From Yersinia kristensenii (GTDB lineage: Bacteria; Pseudomonadota; Gammaproteobacteria; Enterobacterales; Enterobacteriaceae), in contig NZ_UHIY01000001.1 of the NCBI RefSeq assembly GCF_900460525.1, forward strand, positions 4,588,001 through 4,652,000: a DNA stretch of 64,000 nucleotides, written 5' to 3'. The notes below the pieces were generated by a model, which made no database searches, was not told the DNA's origin, and was given only the letters and a program-made list of their open reading frames with translations. Both the position numbers and the translations under genes were made by a program. Position 1 is the first letter of the stretch; each line of letters begins with the position of its first letter. Positions 58,732-64,000 of the stretch are shown here, piece by piece.

Positions 58732-59128
58732 GTGGCGTGCTTCAAAGTTTTTACTACATAAAGATTGATTTTACCCTCTGGGTTTAGTATTTAACCGGTC
58801 AATTATTTTGATACGCGAAATTAATCGTGTATTGAGCGCCTCTCTGGCTGAATCGATTTATCAATTATGCAACACAACAAAAAATGTCATCACTGAACGC
58901 TGATTGAAGACATAACGCAAAGAGAGCATTATTCTTAGAGTTGATAGTGATGATTTTAGATCTGGATTCAGGTTGCATCAGAAACTGTCTTTGTGACTTG
59001 TCACTGGTTGAGGCATAGTCATGCGCGAGTTGAATGATGAGTTATGCGCGCACTAATACAGGCTAAAGTTTGGCTTTTACACTAAACTTTAGCTCCACAA
59101 CATAAATCCAATAAGTTGGGGAAATACA
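58732..59128. promoter_or_regulatory. ptsH control region: Cra-like site, palindrome and leader hairpin
   Basis: This gap of about 400 bp holds TGAATCGATTTA (58849-58860), like a Cra/FruR site; the palindrome GTGACTTGTCAC (58993-59004), which resembles a CRP box but with 4 instead of 6 central bases; and a 10-bp perfect hairpin GCTAAAGTTT / AAACTTTAGC (59062-59071, 59084-59093). The rest of the gap shows nothing clear. Confidence 0.5.
59062..59093 (+). other. 10-bp hairpin just upstream of ptsH
   Basis: GCTAAAGTTT pairs perfectly with AAACTTTAGC around GGCTTTTACACT, ending 35 bases before the ptsH start. It lies in the leader RNA or over the P1 promoter. Confidence 0.5.
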
Positions 59129-59386
59129 ATGTTCCAGCAAGAAGTTACTATTACTGCACCAAACGGTCTGCATACCCGCCCTGCTGCCCAGTTCGTAAAA
59201 GAAGCAAAAGGCTTTGCGAGCGAAATTACTGTGATTTCTAACGGTAAAAGCGCCAGCGCCAAGAGCCTGTTCAAACTACAAACTCTGGGCCTGACCCAAG
59301 GGACTGTTGTTACGATCTCGGCTGAAGGCGAAGATGAGAAGAAAGCTGTTGAGCATCTGGTAAAACTGATGGCAGAGCTTGAGTAA
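59129..59386 (+). CDS. ptsH: Phosphocarrier protein HPr
   Basis: This 85-aa phosphotransferase carrier is phosphorylated on His15 ([10 protein letters not shown]) by enzyme I and passes phosphate to the EII enzymes. [14 protein letters not shown] holds the Ser46 region. It is essentially the E. coli protein. The start follows TTGGGGAAATACA. It leads the ptsH-ptsI-crr operon. Confidence 0.98.
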   Translation: MFQQEVTITAPNGLHTRPAAQFVKEAKGFASEITVISNGKSASAKSLFKLQTLGLTQGTVVTISAEGEDEKKAVEHLVKLMAELE

Positions 59387-59433
59387 TCACGCGCGCTTTT
59401 TTAGTTAACACCAGTCAAGAGTAAGGTAGGGTT

Positions 59434-61161
59434 ATGATTTCAGGCATTTTAGTATCACCGGGTATCGCTTTTGGTAAAGCACTTTTACTGAAAGAAGATG
59501 AGATTGTCATCAACCGGAAAAAGATCTCTGCTGACCAAGTGGAGCAAGAAGTCGAGCGTTTCAAAACTGGGCGGGCTAAAGCGGCTGAACAGTTGGAAGC
59601 GATCAAGACCAAAGCTGAAGCCAGTCTCGGCGAAGAGAAAGCTGCCATCTTCGAAGGGCATATCATGCTATTGGAAGACGAAGAGCTTGAGCAGGAAATC
59701 ATAGCCCTCATCAAAGATGATAAGCAATCTGCGGACGCCGCAGCTTATTCAGTCATTGAAGGCCAGGCGAAAGCACTGGAAGAACTGGATGACGAATACC
59801 TGAAAGAACGTGCGGCTGACGTGCGTGACATCGGTAAACGCCTTCTGAAGAATATTCTCGGCCTGACTATTGTTGATTTGAGCGCAATTCCGGATGAAGT
59901 CATTCTGGTTGCAGCCGATTTAACCCCATCAGAAACCGCGCAGCTTAATCTGGATAAAGTGTTAGGGTTCATCACCGATTTAGGTGGCCGTACCTCTCAC
60001 ACCTCGATTATGGCCCGTTCACTGGAATTGCCGGCTATCGTCGGGACCAGTAATGCGACTAAAGAAATCCAGAATGATGATTATTTGATCCTCGATGCGG
60101 TCAATAACAAAATTTATTTAAACCCAACTGCCGAAGTCATTGAGCAGTTGAAAGCGGTGAAAACTCAGTACATCACCGAAAGAAATGATCTGGCCAAACT
60201 GAAAGACTTACCTGCTATTACCCTTGATGGTCATCAGGTTGAAGTCGTTGCCAACATCGGTACTGTGCGTGATATCGCCGGTGCTGAACGTAATGGCGCT
60301 GAAGGTGTGGGCCTGTATCGTACCGAATTCCTGTTCATGGACCGCGACTCTCTGCCAACTGAAGAAGAGCAGTTCCAGGCTTATAAAGCCGTTGCGGAAG
60401 CCATGGGCTCTCAGGCAGTTATCGTCCGTACTATGGACATCGGTGGTGATAAAGATCTGCCGTACATGAACTTGCCAAAAGAAGAAAACCCATTCTTGGG
60501 CTGGCGTGCCATCCGTATTGCTATGGATCGCAAAGAGATTCTGCACGCACAGCTGCGCGCCATCTTGCGTGCCTCGGCGTTTGGTAAATTGCGTATCATG
60601 TTCCCGATGATCATTTCGGTGGAAGAAGTGCGCGAACTGAAAGCAGAACTTGAACTGCTGAAAAGCCAATTACGTGAAGAAAATAAGGCCTTTGATGAAA
60701 CTATCGAGGTCGGTGTGATGGTGGAAACACCTGCGGCGGCGGTCATCGCTCGCCACTTAGCTAAAGAAGTTGACTTCTTTAGTATTGGGACAAACGATCT
60801 AACTCAGTATACTCTGGCAGTAGATCGTGGTAATGAGCTGATTTCTCATCTCTATAATCCAATGTCGCCATCGGTATTGGGCCTGATCAAACAGGTAATT
60901 GATGCGTCTCACGCTGAAGGTAAGTGGACCGGTATGTGCGGTGAACTTGCTGGCGACGAACGTGCTACACTGTTGCTATTGGGCATGGGGCTGGATGAGT
61001 TCAGCATGAGTGCGATTTCGATCCCACGCATCAAGAAAATTATCCGTAATACGAATTTCGAAGATGTGAAGGTGTTGGCGGAGCAAGCACTGGCTCAACC
61101 AACAGCGAAGGAATTGATGGATTTGGTTACCACATTCATCGAAGAAAAAACGCTCTGCTAA
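59434..61161 (+). CDS. ptsI: PTS enzyme I
   Basis: This 575-aa phosphoenolpyruvate-protein phosphotransferase has the active-site histidine in [21 protein letters not shown] (about 189). The C-terminal PEP-binding barrel shows [24 protein letters not shown] and [10 protein letters not shown]. The length equals E. coli enzyme I. It starts 47 bases after ptsH, and its stop is followed by an ERIC element before crr. Confidence 0.98.
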   Translation: MISGILVSPGIAFGKALLLKEDEIVINRKKISADQVEQEVERFKTGRAKAAEQLEAIKTKAEASLGEEKAAIFEGHIMLLEDEELEQEIIALIKDDKQSADAAAYSVIEGQAKALEELDDEYLKERAADVRDIGKRLLKNILGLTIVDLSAIPDEVILVAADLTPSETAQLNLDKVLGFITDLGGRTSHTSIMARSLELPAIVGTSNATKEIQNDDYLILDAVNNKIYLNPTAEVIEQLKAVKTQYITERNDLAKLKDLPAITLDGHQVEVVANIGTVRDIAGAERNGAEGVGLYRTEFLFMDRDSLPTEEEQFQAYKAVAEAMGSQAVIVRTMDIGGDKDLPYMNLPKEENPFLGWRAIRIAMDRKEILHAQLRAILRASAFGKLRIMFPMIISVEEVRELKAELELLKSQLREENKAFDETIEVGVMVETPAAAVIARHLAKEVDFFSIGTNDLTQYTLAVDRGNELISHLYNPMSPSVLGLIKQVIDASHAEGKWTGMCGELAGDERATLLLLGMGLDEFSMSAISIPRIKKIIRNTNFEDVKVLAEQALAQPTAKELMDLVTTFIEEKTLC

Positions 61162-61187
61162 TTCCACGATACTGGACTGCTGCCCAA

Positions 61188-61318
61188 TATAAACTCTAAA
61201 TAATTCGAGTTGCGGGAAGGCGGCAAGTGAGAGAGTCCCGATGAGCTTACTGTGTTGTAAGTGATTCGGGTGATTGAACGCAGCCAACGCACATGCAGCT
61301 TGAAGTATGACGAGTATA
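61188..61318. repeat. ERIC element 3, inside the pts operon
   Basis: This 131-bp element starts TATAAACTCTAAATAATTCG and ends GCTTGAAGTATGACGAGTATA. It separates ptsI and crr by 175 bp, where E. coli has about 40 bp. Confidence 0.9.
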
Positions 61319-61336
61319 AATACTTAGGAGAAGATC

Positions 61337-61846
61337 ATGGGTTTGTTCGATAAACTGAAATCACTGGTTTCAGATGATAAAAAAGACAGTGGCACTATTG
61401 AAATCGTCGCGCCGTTGTCTGGTGAGATCGTCAACATCGAAGATGTTCCTGATGTTGTGTTCGCAGAGAAAATCGTTGGTGATGGGATTGCCATCAAACC
61501 TTCAGGCAATAAAATGGTTGCTCCTGTTGACGGCACCATCGGTAAAATTTTCGAAACTAACCATGCATTTTCTATCGAATCAGACAGCGGCATTGAGCTG
61601 TTCGTCCACTTCGGTATTGATACTGTTGAACTGAAAGGCGAAGGCTTCAAACGCATCGCTGAAGAAGGCCAGCGCGTCAAGAAAGGGGATGTGGTTATTG
61701 AGTTCAATCTGGCTCTGTTAGAAGAGAAAGCCAAGTCTACGTTGACTCCGGTGGTTATCTCCAACATGGACGAGATCAAAGAACTGATTAAACTGTCCGG
61801 CAGTGTCACCGTGGGTGAAACACCGATTATTCGTATCAAGAAGTAA
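61337..61846 (+). CDS. crr: Glucose-specific PTS protein EIIA (Crr)
   Basis: This 169-aa EIIA-Glc takes phosphate from HPr. The active histidines are H75 in NHAFSI and H90 in [15 protein letters not shown]. It regulates adenylate cyclase and inducer exclusion. ATG 61337 follows AGGAGAAG. A terminator follows at 61863. Confidence 0.98.
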   Translation: MGLFDKLKSLVSDDKKDSGTIEIVAPLSGEIVNIEDVPDVVFAEKIVGDGIAIKPSGNKMVAPVDGTIGKIFETNHAFSIESDSGIELFVHFGIDTVELKGEGFKRIAEEGQRVKKGDVVIEFNLALLEEKAKSTLTPVVISNMDEIKELIKLSGSVTVGETPIIRIKK

Positions 61847-61862
61847 TTTTGTACGAATGAGA

Positions 61863-61888
61863 AACGGCGCCTAAGGGCGCCGTTTTTG
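61863..61888 (+). terminator. crr terminator
   Basis: ACGGCGCC-TAA-GGGCGCCGT followed by five T. Confidence 0.92.
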
Positions 61889-61897
61889 TTTGGTCAC

Positions 61898-63265
61898 TTA
61901 ATCGGCTGCCATCCAGCGCGGTACTCGCAGTGTAATCACCAAGCCCCCCTGCTCACCGTTTCTTGCTTCAACCTGCCCACCATGCGCTAAAATCACCTTG
62001 CGGGTGATAGCCAGCCCCAGACCATAGCCTTTGCCAGATAGGGCTGATTGGACCCGGACAAAGGGGTCAAAAATACTAGATAGTTTGCTCTCATCAACCC
62101 CCGGCCCCTGGTCTGAGACCTGAATCTGGTAGCTCTTATCAACCAATGACAGCGCCACTTTGACCTGTTGCCCCTGGGTGGAGAAGCGCAGCGCATTACG
62201 GACAATATTATCAATCGCTCGCCGCATCAGCTCAGCATTCCCTTTGACGGTATAGTCAACTTGCGGTGCTACCTGTAGCAGGATTTCAACCCCCGGTACC
62301 TGTGCTTCATAGCGAGCATCATTGACCACCACTGCCACTAACTGGTGCAAATCGAAATATTCGTCATCATCGGCGATATTGTGGTTTTCGGCGCGAGATA
62401 GCGCCAATAACTCACCAATCATCTTATCCAGCCGTTCGGATTCATGTTCAATACGCTGCAATGAGTTTTCGACATTTTTGGGGTTCTGACGTGCTAATCC
62501 AATCGCCAATTGCAAGCGAGCCAGCGGAGAACGTAATTCATGAGAAACATCATGCAATAGCTGCTCGCGCGCACTGACCAATTCTTTCAGCCGCTCGGCC
62601 ATTGAATCGAAATCGCGCGCGACTTCAGTCAGCTCATCATGGCGACGGCGCATAACAGGCAATAGCCGCACCGACAAATCCCCCTGCGCCACGCGTTCAA
62701 AACCGGCACGCAGTTGCCGCATTGGCCGCGTCAGATTCCAGGCCAAAAATGTACTAAAGAACAAGCCGCCCAGCACTCCCATCCAAATCATGGGGATCGG
62801 AATGTTCAATATTTCATGGCGACCCTCATCGGCTCTTCCCTGCTGATTAACTTCCCGCAATCCATCAATGTCGTAACTGATACGATAATTCTGTCCATCC
62901 GACCCTTTGACCCAGGCCGTGACTTCTCTGCTGTAAAACTCTGGCTCCCGGCCGGTGGCAGGCAACGTCTTATCCGCTGATTCTGCTGTAATTTGGGGCA
63001 TTTCTGTCGCAGGCAATACTGAAAAGTGATTTTTATCTGTTTTTGACCAATTCGCCATCATGGCATTTAGGGCTGGCAAACCACCACTTTGTAGCACCGA
63101 GGCCGCCGAAGCGACCTGCAATTGAGCAATCTGGCGTATCATATCGCGCTCAAGGGGTTCATGACGATTGCCATAAAAGGAAAACACCACCCAGAGCATC
63201 TGAGTCATTAAAATAAAGGTCAGCCAAAATCCCAGCAGGATTTTCCAGAATAACCGTCCACGCAT
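61898..63265 (-). CDS. OmpR-family sensor histidine kinase (CpxA/RstB-like)
   Basis: This 455-aa membrane kinase has a first span at about 6-30 (KILLGFWLTFILMTQMLWVVF), a periplasmic sensor of about 140 residues, a second span (about 164-184), HAMP (RPMRQLRAGFERVAQGDLSVR), the phospho-histidine in LLHDVSHELRSPLARLQLA, and an ATPase end (NIVRNALRFS; DQGPGV; GYGLGLAITRKVILAHGG). ATG 63265 is the likely start (MRGRLFWK); the frame from 63328 would overlap the regulator gene. The signal is unknown. It pairs with the regulator upstream. Confidence 0.88.
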   Translation of the reverse strand: MRGRLFWKILLGFWLTFILMTQMLWVVFSFYGNRHEPLERDMIRQIAQLQVASAASVLQSGGLPALNAMMANWSKTDKNHFSVLPATEMPQITAESADKTLPATGREPEFYSREVTAWVKGSDGQNYRISYDIDGLREVNQQGRADEGRHEILNIPIPMIWMGVLGGLFFSTFLAWNLTRPMRQLRAGFERVAQGDLSVRLLPVMRRRHDELTEVARDFDSMAERLKELVSAREQLLHDVSHELRSPLARLQLAIGLARQNPKNVENSLQRIEHESERLDKMIGELLALSRAENHNIADDDEYFDLHQLVAVVVNDARYEAQVPGVEILLQVAPQVDYTVKGNAELMRRAIDNIVRNALRFSTQGQQVKVALSLVDKSYQIQVSDQGPGVDESKLSSIFDPFVRVQSALSGKGYGLGLAITRKVILAHGGQVEARNGEQGGLVITLRVPRWMAAD

Positions 63266-63290
63266 ACCTAACTTACTCCACCAATGGCAA

Positions 63291-63974
63291 TTATCTGATG
63301 CGGTAGCCAATGCTACGGACTGTTTCAATATTTAACGTATTCCCCGGCAATGCCGCAAGTTTTTGTCTGATATTGCTGATATGCACATCGACACTGCGGT
63401 CGTAGGCTTCCCGCGGCCGACCTAATCCTTTGTCAGATAACTCATCTTTGGTAACCACCCGTTCTGGCGAGCGCAACAATAGTTCCAGTAAATTAAACTC
63501 CGAGGCCGTCAAATCAAAAGGCTTGCCCTGCCATTCACTGCTGCGGGTCGACGGATTGAGCGTCAAATCGCTATGCGTAATGACACTGTCATCCGCCGAG
63601 GGCGCATCGGGATGCTCATCAAAACGGCGTAATACGGCGCGCAACCGGGCCACCAACTCGCGTGGATAACAGGGTTTCGGCATATAATCATCAGCGCCCA
63701 TTTCCAGACCAATAACACGGTCAATATTATCGCCTTTGGCCGTCAACATAATGATCGGTAAACGGCTTTTTTTCCGCACTTGGCGCAAAACATCAATGCC
63801 ACTCATGTCAGGCAACATAATGTCGAGAATCAAGGCGGTATACTCCCCAGACAAAGCGGCGGCAATGCCCTCTTTACCGGTTAATACCAATTCGGCATTA
63901 AAACCTTCGCCGCTTAAGTATTCCCTCAGCATGTTGCCCAGCTCAACATCATCATCGACTAACAAAATTTTCAT
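63291..63974 (-). CDS. OmpR-family response regulator (CpxR/RstA-like)
   Basis: This 227-aa regulator has a receiver domain (acidic pocket VDDDVELG, phospho-D in ALILDIMLPDMSG about residue 51, T in IIMLTAKG, K in YMPKPCYPREL) and a winged-helix DNA-binding domain (about 130-227: LTASEFNLLELLLRSPERVVTKDELSDKGLG; RSVDVHISNIRQKL). It is CpxR-like in sequence, but cpxR has a different neighbourhood, so I do not name it. The ATG at 63974 follows AGGAGAG. The promoter lies beyond the window end. Confidence 0.9.
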   Translation of the reverse strand: MKILLVDDDVELGNMLREYLSGEGFNAELVLTGKEGIAAALSGEYTALILDIMLPDMSGIDVLRQVRKKSRLPIIMLTAKGDNIDRVIGLEMGADDYMPKPCYPRELVARLRAVLRRFDEHPDAPSADDSVITHSDLTLNPSTRSSEWQGKPFDLTASEFNLLELLLRSPERVVTKDELSDKGLGRPREAYDRSVDVHISNIRQKLAALPGNTLNIETVRSIGYRIR

Positions 63975-64000
63975 CTCTTCACTCTCCTGCCCAATTTTGG

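Noticed and set aside
58993..59004. CRP site upstream of ptsH (GTGACTTGTCAC)
   Set aside because: The palindrome is perfect but its centre is two bases short of a CRP box; kept only as a palindrome.

Overview
The window is a chromosomal segment of an enterobacterium, most likely a Yersinia of the enterocolitica-like group. The reasons are the gene order gltX / ligA / zipA / cysZ / cysK / ptsHI-crr and glk / ypeC-like / mntH / nupC / tRNA / gltX (shared with E. coli as known to me), ERIC repeats of the yersinial kind, a Yersinia-type yfuABC iron transporter, and moderate G+C. The species cannot be fixed from the sequence alone.

Layout. 1-6.2 kb: the end of an ascG-type LacI regulator, yceJ-yceI, and a four-gene MCE-type ABC lipid-transport operon. 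6.3-8.5 kb: divergent smvA/smvR (MFS efflux and its TetR regulator) with two operator-like palindromes. 8.7-13.4 kb: a YtcJ-like amidohydrolase, a PuuP-like amino acid/amine permease and mltB. 13.6-18.8 kb: a Fur box, the yfuABC ferric transporter, a LysE exporter and a DUF2127 membrane protein. 19.2-24.2 kb: an FNR-boxed DMSO-reductase-type operon (dmsABC, TorD-family chaperone, NapF-like ferredoxin). 24.2-30.3 kb: a four-gene, minus-strand non-ribosomal-peptide-like cluster (methyltransferase, PNPOx-fold protein, stand-alone adenylation protein, adenylation-carrier-reductase protein). 30.7-41 kb: an orphan HicB-like protein, the microprotein YpdK, a cytochrome b561, alaC, a GNAT enzyme, a DUF1479 oxygenase-like protein, the pyruvate-sensing pair ypdA-ypdB with a YhjX-like transporter beside it, and glk. 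41-45.4 kb: a PACE efflux protein with its LysR regulator, a 2-keto-acid decarboxylase and an aldo/keto reductase. 45.5-52 kb: a YpeC-like protein, mntH, nupC, tRNA-Lys and three tRNA-Val, gltX, two tRNA-Ala. 52-64 kb: a nucleotidyltransferase, a FliA-driven FlxA-like protein, a DUF3820 protein, ligA, zipA, cysZ, cysK, ptsH-ptsI-crr and an OmpR-family two-component pair.

The most interesting accessory locus is the NRPS-like cluster. It has no condensation domain and ends in a thioester reductase, so it should release an aldehyde, which the flavin/PNPOx-fold and methyltransferase enzymes could modify. Two of its four genes appear frameshifted, each in a five-base G/C run where the reading frame needs six. 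That could reflect phase variation, decay or assembly error. Other notable items are a 169-bp tandem duplication that copies the 3' end of the tRNA-Lys gene, two copies of a palindromic miniature element placed at terminators, three ERIC elements (one inside the pts operon, one supplying the stop codon of a gene), a YpdB-type double site in front of the adjacent transporter gene, and a sigma-28 promoter in front of the FlxA-like gene.

All domain calls, homologies and sites were made by eye from remembered family sequences. No search was run.
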